From contig DATDXV010000035.1 in assembly GCA_035289205.1 (NCBI GenBank), forward strand, positions 1 to 21,210: a stretch of 21,210 nt of DNA. The letters are read 5' to 3'. The notes beneath the pieces are model-generated. The model was not told where the DNA came from. It saw nothing but the letters and a program-made list of their open reading frames with translations, and did not search any database. Shown here one piece after another: positions 13,974 through 21,064 of the stretch; the first letter of the stretch is position 1; the number at the start of each line of letters is the position of its first letter. Position numbers and translations under genes: made by a program. This DNA comes from DATDXV01 sp035289205 (GTDB lineage: Archaea > Aenigmatarchaeota > Aenigmatarchaeia > Aenigmatarchaeales > DATDXV01).

Positions 13974-16370
13974 ATGCCAAAGTACGAGCTATGCCTTCTG
14001 GATGCAGATTACAGGGAGGGGGACAATGGAACGGAGATAGTGCTTTATTGCAAGGACGCCAAGGGAAGGAATGTTGTTGTCATTGATTCTTCATTGAAGC
14101 CATACTTCTATCTGAAGCCTCCTAAGATTGACAAGTCTCTAATAGAGAAGATAAAAAACATCAGGTCATTCAGAGTGCATGGCGTTGAGACGGAGAAGAA
14201 GATGATAGGGACTGAAAAAACAAATGTCCTAAAGATTATTTGCAGCAGGTCTGCAGAAGTCTCGAAGGTAAGGGAGATTATCCATAAATGGAACAAGGAT
14301 TACAGGACATACGAGTATTCTATCAATTTCTACAAAAGATACATGATTGACAAGGGGCTTTCCGGCTTGGGATGGATGGAAGTCAGCGGGGATGCTGTGA
14401 AGGACAGTTTCATTGCAGATGAAGTCATTAGAGCAAAGTGTGTTAAGCCTCTCGAGGAGCAGAAGCTGCCTCCTCTGAACATTCTAGCTTTTGATATAGA
14501 GAATGTTGAGAAGAACGGAGAGCAGAAGGTAATCATGCTTTCAATGTTCGGCAAGGGATTCAGGAAAGTGTTGACATACCAGAAGGACAGCTACAAGGAC
14601 TTCGTTGAGACTGTTAGGGATGAGAAAGAGCTTCTGGAGAGGTTTGTACAATACATTAATGAAAGGGATGTTGACATCATTGTAGGCTTCAACTCTGACA
14701 TGCACGACTTTTCCATCATAGGGGACAGGGCAGAAAAGCTGAAGGTCAAGCTTGCATTATCAAGAGACAAGTCCCAGCTGAAGTTTTCTAGAAGAGCTGC
14801 AGTGAGCGCTGCCAGGTTGAAGGGAAGACTTCACATGGACCTCTTCAATCATGTGAACACCATTCTTGGCCCTACCCTGCAGACAGAAGTAGTCAGCTTG
14901 GATGCTGTCTCCGCTGAGCTGCTAGGCGACAAGAAGATAGAGATTGATTATGAAGAGCTCTTGGAAGCATGGAGGAAGGGAAGAAATCTTGGGAAGCTGG
15001 CTGAATATTGCCTGAAGGACTCAGAGCTTACTTACAGACTGGCAGAGCTTCTCCTGCCGCAGATCTATGAGCTGTCCAGAATAGTTGGCCAGATGCCCTT
15101 TGACATTTCCAGAATGTTCTATTCCCAGCTTGTAGAATGGTATATGAGCAAGCGCTCTTTCGAAACTGGCAGGATGATACCCAATCAGCCGAAGTGGGAT
15201 GACATACAGGAGAGGATGAGAAGATCGCCCTTCATGGGAGCCTATGTCAAGGAGCCTATTGAGGGATTGCATGAGAACATTGCTGTTCTAGATTTCAGAA
15301 GTTTGTATCCGAGCATAATAGCTTCCTTCAATATCTCACCAGAAACTTTCAAGTCCGGAACGAAGAGCAAGGGGTATCAGGTTCCTGAGATGAAAGATTT
15401 CTGGTTCTGCAAGGATCATGAGGGCTTTGTTTCCAAAGTCATCGGGGAAATCATAGAAAAAAGGATAGAGATAAAGAAGAAGCTGAAGGTTGCTAAGCAT
15501 GGGAGCGAAGAGTGGAGGCGGCTCAACAGCGAGCAGTTCGCTGTAAAGACAATAGCGAATAGTTGTTACGGCTACCTCGCTTATGTAGGTTCTAAATGGT
15601 ATTGTTATGAGTGTGCGCAGTCAGCAGCTGCATTCGGCAGGTATTACATAAAGAAGGTTATAGCTGATGCAGGAAAGTTCGGATTCATTGTTATCTATTC
15701 TGACACAGACTCAATGTTCGTAAAGCTTGAAACTGAAAAACACCCGAAGGAGCATGTTGAAAAGTTTCTAGAAAAGATCAACAAGAAGCTTCCTGGGGTT
15801 ATGGAGCTGAACCTCCAAGGATTTTATAGGCGCGGCATATTTGTTGCAAAGGGCTCTGCTTCAGGCACAGCAAAGAAGAGATATGCTCTGATTGATGAAA
15901 AGGGGCAGATGATGATACGCGGCCTTGAGAAGACGAGAGGCGACTGGTGCTCCCTGGCAAGGGACACGCAGGAGAGGGTCCTTCACATGATACTAGACAG
16001 GAAGGATTCGAAAGGGGCCGTGAAGTATGTAAGGGACGTTGTGAAGAGGCTGAGGACTGGCAAGTTTACGGTAAAGGAGCTGACAATCTACGAGCAGCTC
16101 TCGAAGCCGATATCGGAATACAAGGTCGTGTCGCCGCACGTGGAGGCCGCGAAGAAGATGCTCGCGAGGGGCAGGCCTGTAGGGGAGGGCATGGTGATGA
16201 TGTATGTCATCACAAAGGGCAAGGGCTCCATATCAGAGAGGGCGGAGCCCGCGGAAGATGCAGATGTAAAGGATATAGATGTGGATTACTATATAGAGAG
16301 GCAGATAGCGCCGCCTTCACACAGGGTTCTTGCGGCTTTCGGAGTTAAAGAAGAAAAGTTGATAGGATGA
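13974..16370 (+). CDS. polB: Family-B DNA polymerase with 3'-5' exonuclease
   Basis: The 798-aa replicative-type polymerase has all core motifs. Exonuclease: Exo I FDIENVE, Exo II VGFNSDMHDF, Exo III YCLKDSELTY. Linker: the Y-GG/A-like FMGAYVKEP. Polymerase: motif A DFRSLYPSIIASFNIS, motif B KTIANSCYGYLAY, motif C IYSDTDSM, followed by the KKRYALID and RGLEKTRGDW thumb blocks. Catalytic aspartates of motifs A and C and of the exonuclease are present, and there is no intein. Compared with Pyrococcus-type enzymes the C-terminus stops shortly after VLAAFGVKEEKLIG and lacks the QxxLxxWL-like PCNA-binding tail. The gene is leaderless from the shared promoter. Its stop overlaps the next gene's ATG as ATGA, suggesting an operon. 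Confidence 0.97.
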   Translation: MPKYELCLLDADYREGDNGTEIVLYCKDAKGRNVVVIDSSLKPYFYLKPPKIDKSLIEKIKNIRSFRVHGVETEKKMIGTEKTNVLKIICSRSAEVSKVREIIHKWNKDYRTYEYSINFYKRYMIDKGLSGLGWMEVSGDAVKDSFIADEVIRAKCVKPLEEQKLPPLNILAFDIENVEKNGEQKVIMLSMFGKGFRKVLTYQKDSYKDFVETVRDEKELLERFVQYINERDVDIIVGFNSDMHDFSIIGDRAEKLKVKLALSRDKSQLKFSRRAAVSAARLKGRLHMDLFNHVNTILGPTLQTEVVSLDAVSAELLGDKKIEIDYEELLEAWRKGRNLGKLAEYCLKDSELTYRLAELLLPQIYELSRIVGQMPFDISRMFYSQLVEWYMSKRSFETGRMIPNQPKWDDIQERMRRSPFMGAYVKEPIEGLHENIAVLDFRSLYPSIIASFNISPETFKSGTKSKGYQVPEMKDFWFCKDHEGFVSKVIGEIIEKRIEIKKKLKVAKHGSEEWRRLNSEQFAVKTIANSCYGYLAYVGSKWYCYECAQSAAAFGRYYIKKVIADAGKFGFIVIYSDTDSMFVKLETEKHPKEHVEKFLEKINKKLPGVMELNLQGFYRRGIFVAKGSASGTAKKRYALIDEKGQMMIRGLEKTRGDWCSLARDTQERVLHMILDRKDSKGAVKYVRDVVKRLRTGKFTVKELTIYEQLSKPISEYKVVSPHVEAAKKMLARGRPVGEGMVMMYVITKGKGSISERAEPAEDADVKDIDVDYYIERQIAPPSHRVLAAFGVKEEKLIG

Positions 16371-17833
16371 AAGGCATTTCTGCAGTTGTAGCAGCTATAC
16401 TGGTATTGCTTATCACAGTTGCGCTGATAACTGCCCTCTACATATGGCTTGCTTCAAATACGGAACAGACGACTCAAACAGGAACAGAGCAGGCTGAGCG
16501 TTTTACAGAAAGAGCTCAGATATCATTCAGCATAGACGGAGTGAACAATGATACGATATACATCCGCAACAGCGGTCCTGTAGATCTTACATTTGGCGGG
16601 ACTTCAAGCGGCTATGTGCTGATCAACAACAGGTATGTCAATGTCTCCTATTCTGCAATAAGTCCTGGAGAGATCGGCAAGGTAAAGATTCTGGACTACT
16701 TCAATCGAAGCATAACCAATACGATAAGTGCCTTATACCTCGGTGCTGTTGCGACATACATACTAGGACCGCAGCCCATTGGACCATGCACACCTAGCTG
16801 GTCATGCACTGATTGGTCTTCATGCTTGGGCGGTACGCAGACGAGAACCTGCATAGACCAGAATAGCTGTGGGACTGACCAAGGAAAACCTCCTGACAGC
16901 CAGACATGTGCGGATACAGAAGCTCCATCCACGCCAACAAATGTTACTGCTAATTATCTGAGTCCATACTCTATGAATATTTCTTGGAGTGCATCAACTG
17001 ACAACTTCGGCGTCACTGGATATACGGTCTACAGGAACGGAACCGTGCTTGGAACAGCAGGCGGCGCTATGCTAAGTTTCTTAGATTCAACACCGTATTC
17101 AACATTAAACTACAGCTATAGTGTCGATGCGTTCGATGCGACAAATAATCATTCCCAAATGTCTCTGCCTGCTTACAACGCAACACCCGAGGATTATAGT
17201 TCCACTATACTGCATTGGAAGTTTGACGAGGGCTCTGGAGCAAGTGTTTATGACAGCAGCGGAAATGGAAGGAACCTTTTCCTCTCCAGTGGAACAACAT
17301 GGGCTTCAGGATTGAAGAAGTATTCAGCACGCTTCAGCGGAAGCGCATATGGCTATACCACACAGCCCGTAGTATCTTTGAATGCTCTCTCAGTGGAGAT
17401 ATGGATAAAGACACCGGCGGATGGGGAGAGCGATTTCCTTATCTGGAAGGATGACTGTTACAGGGAATCTTGGAGACTTATGACTATGGGCAATAAGGCT
17501 TGGGCACTGGGGTCCAAGACGGGTGCAAACTGGGACTGGAACGTGCAAGGCACAAGGGATGTGAAGGACAATACATGGCACCAGGTGGTGATGACCTTCA
17601 ATAGCACAGCTGGCATGAAGCTATATGTGGATGGTTCCTTCGAAGCGCAAGGAACAGCTACCGGATCCTTTGTAAGAAGTAGCGGTGCCACACTGATAGC
17701 TACTACTGGATTCGGATGCACAAACTATGGGCTTGTATACAGTCTTGTTGGGGATGTGGATGAAGTAAGGATATGGAACAAGACGCTCTCAGGTAGCGAT
17801 ATATCGATGCTCTACAATGTATTGAGACAGTGA
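16367..17833 (+). CDS. Pilin-anchored TSP1/FN3/LamG surface adhesin
   Basis: The 488-aa protein begins MKGISAVVAAILVLLITVAL, a class-III (type IV pilin) signal peptide. A prepilin peptidase would be expected to cut after G3, leaving the hydrophobic helix (4-28) to assemble or anchor. After a beta-rich pilin-like head (50-135) come a cysteine-rich TSP1-like module (141-181, CTPSWSCTDWSSC..GTQTRTC), an FN3 domain (185-272, APSTPTNVTANY...NISWSAS) and a C-terminal LamG jellyroll (281-484, LHWKFDEGSGASVYDSSGNG, YSARFSG, VEIWIKT, GDVDEVRIWN). LamG and TSP1 domains commonly bind glycans or surface partners, so a cell-cell or matrix adhesin is the likely role. Sequons such as NVT, NGT and NKT are numerous. 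It overlaps polB by 4 bp (ATGA) and precedes the DUF192 gene by 4 bp. Confidence 0.9.
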   Translation: MKGISAVVAAILVLLITVALITALYIWLASNTEQTTQTGTEQAERFTERAQISFSIDGVNNDTIYIRNSGPVDLTFGGTSSGYVLINNRYVNVSYSAISPGEIGKVKILDYFNRSITNTISALYLGAVATYILGPQPIGPCTPSWSCTDWSSCLGGTQTRTCIDQNSCGTDQGKPPDSQTCADTEAPSTPTNVTANYLSPYSMNISWSASTDNFGVTGYTVYRNGTVLGTAGGAMLSFLDSTPYSTLNYSYSVDAFDATNNHSQMSLPAYNATPEDYSSTILHWKFDEGSGASVYDSSGNGRNLFLSSGTTWASGLKKYSARFSGSAYGYTTQPVVSLNALSVEIWIKTPADGESDFLIWKDDCYRESWRLMTMGNKAWALGSKTGANWDWNVQGTRDVKDNTWHQVVMTFNSTAGMKLYVDGSFEAQGTATGSFVRSSGATLIATTGFGCTNYGLVYSLVGDVDEVRIWNKTLSGSDISMLYNVLRQ

Positions 17834-17837
17834 TGTT

Positions 17838-18176
17838 ATGAAAATCAAAATAGGAAAGAATATCTTAAATGCTGAGGTTGCAAATACACTCTGGAAAAAG
17901 GCAAGAGGTCTGAGCTTTACATCCTTCAAGAGAAACATGCTCTTCACCTTTCCTTACAGCTACAGGTGGAGCTTCTGGATGCTCGGCACAAGCTTTCCCC
18001 TTCAGATAATTTTCATAGACAAGAATCACATGGTTGTTGATCTGCAGAATGCGATTCCTCTGAAGTGGCATCCGCATAGCTGGAGGATATACAGGCCGAG
18101 GAAGAGCTGTAGGTATGTTCTGGAGCTTCATAAGACACTCAAAATAAAAATTGGAGATGTTGTTTCTTGGAAATAA
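17838..18176 (+). CDS. DUF192 family protein
   Basis: The 112-aa product matches the DUF192 fold (PF02643) along its length. Visible family blocks are EVANTLWKKARGLSF, the NMLFTFPYSYRWSFWMLGTS block, FPLQIIFIDKNHMVVDLQNA, IYRPRKSCRYVLEL and KIKIGDVVSW. The FWM, IIFID and YVLEL signatures are conserved. The biochemical role of the family is unknown. Bacterial members often have a signal peptide, which this one lacks, so it is probably cytoplasmic. It starts 4 bp after the pilin-adhesin stop with no TATA box of its own, so it is the last gene of the polB operon. The only ribosome-binding hint is a weak GTGATG just upstream. Confidence 0.9.
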   Translation: MKIKIGKNILNAEVANTLWKKARGLSFTSFKRNMLFTFPYSYRWSFWMLGTSFPLQIIFIDKNHMVVDLQNAIPLKWHPHSWRIYRPRKSCRYVLELHKTLKIKIGDVVSWK

Positions 18177-18183
18177 TAATCCT

Positions 18184-18191
18184 TTTATACT
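18184..18191 (+). promoter_or_regulatory. TATA box of the ABC transporter operon
   Basis: TTTATACT in the 37-bp gap after DUF192 is centred 26.5 bp before ATG 18214, so the ABC operon is transcribed separately and leaderless. The preceding T-run may also end the upstream transcript. Confidence 0.65.
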
Positions 18192-18213
18192 CCTACACTC
18201 ATAAGAAGCGGTT

Positions 18214-18927
18214 ATGCCGGCAATAGAAATAAGGAATCTGAAAAAGAATTTCGGAAAGTTCCAGGCGCTCAAGGGAATAAGCCTGAAGATAGAGGAGGGG
18301 GAAATATTCGGACTGCTTGGGCCGAACGGCGCTGGAAAGACAACGCTTACCAACATATTGGCCACGCTCCTCCTGCCCTCCGGCGGTTCCGCAAAGGTAA
18401 TGGGGCATGATGTTGCAAAGGATTTCCTGGAGATAAGGAAGATAATAGGCTACACCGCGGGATATGCGAGCTTCATAGAACATCTGACAGGGTGGGAGAA
18501 CATGAAGTTCTATGCCATGGCTTACGGGGCCAGGCCCAGCATGGAGCTCGTTAAAATAATGGGGATGGAGGGGAAGATACACAAGCAGGTTTCAGAATAT
18601 TCAAGCGGGATGATGCAGAGGCTCGGTTTCATAGTGGCGTCAATACACGATCCCAAAGTGCTTCTGCTGGACGAGCCTACAATAGGGATGGATCCGAACA
18701 TAGCGGTTTCTGTCAGATCCTACATAAACAGCCTGAGATCGAAGAGGACAATACTCCTGACCACGCACAACATGTATGAAGCGGAAGATGTTTGCGACAG
18801 GGTGGGAATAATAAGCCAGGGGAGGATTGTCGCCCTGGGAACTCCTGCCGCCTTAAAGAAAAAGTACAGGGTCAAAAACCTTGAAGGCGCGTTCCTGAAG
18901 ATGACAGGAATGCGGCTGGAGGTTTGA
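18214..18927 (+). CDS. ABC-2 type transporter, ATP-binding subunit
   Basis: The 237-aa ATPase has Walker A GPNGAGKTT (36-44), signature SSGMMQRLG (130-138), Walker B LLLDEP (150-155) with catalytic E154, the D-loop following at GMDP, and the switch histidine H185 in TTHNM. Sequence style (YAS..EHLTG.EN after the Q-loop site, TIGMDP) is that of DrrA-like exporters of drugs or lipids that pair with ABC-2 permeases. The Q-loop position reads IGYTAGYAS where family members usually have IGxTGQYAS, so the glutamine appears to be replaced by glycine. It is followed after 4 bp by its permease. The substrate cannot be inferred; export of a lipid, glycan or small molecule is most likely. Confidence 0.95.
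   Translation: MPAIEIRNLKKNFGKFQALKGISLKIEEGEIFGLLGPNGAGKTTLTNILATLLLPSGGSAKVMGHDVAKDFLEIRKIIGYTAGYASFIEHLTGWENMKFYAMAYGARPSMELVKIMGMEGKIHKQVSEYSSGMMQRLGFIVASIHDPKVLLLDEPTIGMDPNIAVSVRSYINSLRSKRTILLTTHNMYEAEDVCDRVGIISQGRIVALGTPAALKKKYRVKNLEGAFLKMTGMRLEV
18918..18922 (+). promoter_or_regulatory. Shine-Dalgarno of the ABC permease
   Basis: GGAGG near the end of the ATPase gene ends 9 nt before ATG 18932. As an internal operon gene it uses a ribosome-binding site, unlike the leaderless first genes. Confidence 0.7.
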
Positions 18928-18931
18928 TATC

Positions 18932-19702
18932 ATGTTCAACATAATGAAGGCCATCTGGTACAGGAATCTGGTGATAACAAAAAGGTCAATGCCTGACCTC
19001 TTCTCCATATTCTTCTGGCCGCTCATAACCCCGATATCCATGGCGCTCTTCGCCAGCTTCATCAACAGCAGGGAGGCCATCATCATACTGCTGCTGGGCT
19101 CAATAAGCTGGTCCTATGCCTATTCATCGCAGCAGGATGTTTCCTATAGCTTTCTCAGGGACATGTGGTACAGATCTGTAAAGAAATTGCGCCTTATTCC
19201 AACAAGCACCTTCAGCCTGATAATCGGAACTTGGACGTATTCAATATTCAGGTCCATAATAGTTCTCCTTGTCACAAGCGGCGTAGCTCTGATATTCGGT
19301 TTCAACCTGTTTTCAGCAGAAATCTGGAAGCTTGCCCTTGTATTCTTCGGAATGAATCTTTTCGGTCTGTTTCTGGGGATGATGATAACCTCTGCCCTGC
19401 TTAGGTTCGGACAGTCTGCAGAAGTTCTTGCCTGGTCTGTTGTGGATGCGTTGATTTTGATTTCCGGGATTTTCTATCCTGTTTCTGTGCTCCCGGAATC
19501 CATCAGATGGATAGCTTTCTTTTCCCCTCTCTCATACGCGCTTGAGAACCTTCGAGGAATCTTCCTCAGCGGCATTTTTGACTTTGGAATGCTGTTTAGC
19601 ATGTACGGATTACTGGCGATATACCTTATTGTGGGATGGGCAATATTCTCACGCGAGGAAAAGAGGGCTAGAGAAAAAGGGTTCTTCCAGAGATATGACT
19701 AG
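18932..19702 (+). CDS. ABC-2 type transporter, permease subunit
   Basis: The 256-aa integral membrane protein has about six hydrophobic segments: near residues 23-41 (DLFSIFFWPLITPISMALFA), 50-62 (AIIILLLGSISWS), 100-125, 135-155 (LALVFFGMNLFGLFLGMMIT), 168-190 (WSVVDALILISGIFYPVSVL) and 225-243. This is the ABC-2 topology, with an amphipathic start (MKAIWYRNLVITKRSMPDL) and the FSPLSYALENLRGI motif late in the protein that is typical of ABC-2 permeases. It would form a dimer with two copies of the ATPase encoded just upstream. Translation is probably coupled through the GGAGG site. Its TAG overlaps the stop of the convergent 124-aa gene by 4 bp (CTAG). Confidence 0.92.
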   Translation: MFNIMKAIWYRNLVITKRSMPDLFSIFFWPLITPISMALFASFINSREAIIILLLGSISWSYAYSSQQDVSYSFLRDMWYRSVKKLRLIPTSTFSLIIGTWTYSIFRSIIVLLVTSGVALIFGFNLFSAEIWKLALVFFGMNLFGLFLGMMITSALLRFGQSAEVLAWSVVDALILISGIFYPVSVLPESIRWIAFFSPLSYALENLRGIFLSGIFDFGMLFSMYGLLAIYLIVGWAIFSREEKRAREKGFFQRYD

Positions 19703-20073
19703 AAAGATGAATCCTGTAGGACTATCTTTATTGCTTCGTAGTCGCCTATGTCATGCGTCGCATCCGCTATTGTTACGTGCACATTATTTCTAGTGTCTGG
19801 ATCATAGAAATCTATTCTGTTCTCTTCGCATAATTTCTTGTAATCCCTTTCTGAAAGATGAATTGTCACTAGTTCTTCTGGTTTGGCTGTTCCGACGAAG
19901 CTTTTTCCGCCGTCGCCACTGTCAAAATAGAATGTGGCTTTCCTCTTTTTGCCTGGCGTTCCAATTCTCAGAACTTCGCCCTGTACATCTCCATGGTTCC
20001 TTACATATTCTACCTCCTCGCGCTCAATATAGATCTTTATATCGCCAGTCTGCTCCCCGAGCCATCCAATCAT
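19699..20073 (-). CDS. Hypothetical 124-aa beta-rich protein
   Basis: I do not recognise the family. The protein starts MIGWLGEQTGDIKIYIEREE and is predicted to be mostly beta (GEVLRIGTP, KATFYFDSGDGGKSFVGTA, ELVTIHLSE, NNVHVTIADATHDIGD, YEAIKIVLQD) with one short helix (ERDYKKLCEENR). It has no signal peptide, no membrane segment and one cysteine, so it is a soluble cytoplasmic protein. Start ATG 20073 is supported by the central TATA-like element 25-26 bp upstream, which is shared with the divergent map gene. The stop overlaps that of the ABC permease by 4 bp. Confidence 0.8.
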   Translation of the reverse strand: MIGWLGEQTGDIKIYIEREEVEYVRNHGDVQGEVLRIGTPGKKRKATFYFDSGDGGKSFVGTAKPEELVTIHLSERDYKKLCEENRIDFYDPDTRNNVHVTIADATHDIGDYEAIKIVLQDSSF

Positions 20074-20093
20074 AAAATTTATCCGCCTCCAAT

Positions 20094-20106
20094 CTTTAAG
20101 TACTTA
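20094..20106. promoter_or_regulatory. Shared central TATA-like element of the 124-aa gene and map
   Basis: The divergent gap is 50 bp (20074-20123) with midpoint 20098.5. CTTTAAGT (20094-20101) is 26.5 bp before the map ATG, and the opposite-strand GTACTTAA (20096-20103) is 26.5 bp before the other ATG. The block contains a perfect 10-bp palindrome, TAAGTACTTA (20097-20106). A single site probably directs both leaderless transcripts. Confidence 0.6.
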
Positions 20107-20123
20107 CCGCTCTTTCTTTCAGT

Positions 20124-21011
20124 ATGGACGACGAAATACTGGAAAAGTACAAGAAAGCTGGGAAGATATCTGTAGAAGCAAAGGCGCTCGGCATAAAATC
20201 AGTGAAAGCCGGAATAACCACAACGCAGCTGGCAGATATGATAGAGAAGAAAATTTTCGAATTAGGAGGGAAGCCAGCTTTCCCTGTTTCAATCGGGATA
20301 AACGAGATGGCCGCGCACTATGCTCCGCTGAAGGAGGAGAATATTCAGATAAGGGAAGAGGACTATGTCAAGATCGATCTTGGCGTTCACATAGACGGTT
20401 ATATTGTTGACACGGCTGTTACAGTTAGGATCGCTGGCAAGGATGATCTGGTTCTTTGTTCTGAGAAAATGAACAAGGTTGCCTTGCCAATGTTCAGGCC
20501 AGGAACAAAGATATCTGAAATAAGCGAAGCAATTGAGAACGTTGCAAAGGAGTTCAAGTTCAATCCCATAAGGAATCTCACAGGACATTCGATTGACAGG
20601 TTCATGGTGCATGCTGGCGAAGTCGTACCGAACACAAAGAGCGCTGTCAAGAAAGTTATAGAAGAGGGGGAGGTTTATGCATGCGAACCCTTCTGCACAA
20701 CAGGGTGGGGAATGGTAAAAGAGGGAGGATTGCTTACTATTTTCAGGGCATTGAAGAACGTTCCCAGCAGGATGCCCGAAGGAAGGAAGATAATGGAGCT
20801 TGCTTTCGGCGAATTCGAAAGCCTGCCTTTTGCGAAGCGCTGGCTTCAGGATAAGATTTCGCCTTTGAAGCTTGATATGGTGCTTAGGCAGCTTCTCGGG
20901 ACAAATGCTCTGCATGAATACCCTGTTCTAAAAGAAGTTTCCGGAAAGCCTGTAGCGCAGACTGAGGAGACTATATTAACACAGGATAAGCCATTGGTTC
21001 TTACCCAATAG
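20124..21011 (+). CDS. map: Type II methionine aminopeptidase
   Basis: The 295-aa enzyme removes N-terminal methionine from nascent proteins and matches archaeal MetAP-II in length. The pita-bread metal ligands are visible: D85 (KIDLGVHIDG), D96 (VDTAVT), H155 (GHSIDRF), E188 (ACEPFCTTG) and E281 (AQTEETI). The auxiliary histidines are H65 (MAAHYAP) and H163 (MVHAGE). The segment of about 60 residues between E188 and E281 (including FGEFESLPFAKRWL) is the helical insertion that defines type II enzymes. Start ATG 20124 fits the shared promoter at 20094-20106. It is probably monocistronic, since the next gene has its own TATA box. Confidence 0.97.
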   Translation: MDDEILEKYKKAGKISVEAKALGIKSVKAGITTTQLADMIEKKIFELGGKPAFPVSIGINEMAAHYAPLKEENIQIREEDYVKIDLGVHIDGYIVDTAVTVRIAGKDDLVLCSEKMNKVALPMFRPGTKISEISEAIENVAKEFKFNPIRNLTGHSIDRFMVHAGEVVPNTKSAVKKVIEEGEVYACEPFCTTGWGMVKEGGLLTIFRALKNVPSRMPEGRKIMELAFGEFESLPFAKRWLQDKISPLKLDMVLRQLLGTNALHEYPVLKEVSGKPVAQTEETILTQDKPLVLTQ

Positions 21012-21034
21012 ATTTACTACCACATAGTGATAGC

Positions 21035-21042
21035 TTTAAATA
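21035..21042 (+). promoter_or_regulatory. TATA box of the last, partial gene
   Basis: TTTAAATA, a near-consensus archaeal TATA box, is centred 26.5 bp before ATG 21065. Confidence 0.7.
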
Positions 21043-21064
21043 GCAGTTCTGAGATATACATATT

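Noticed and set aside
13974..16370. Intein or split in polB
   Set aside because: Motifs A, B and C follow each other at normal spacing with no insertion and no splicing-type Cys/His-Asn junction.
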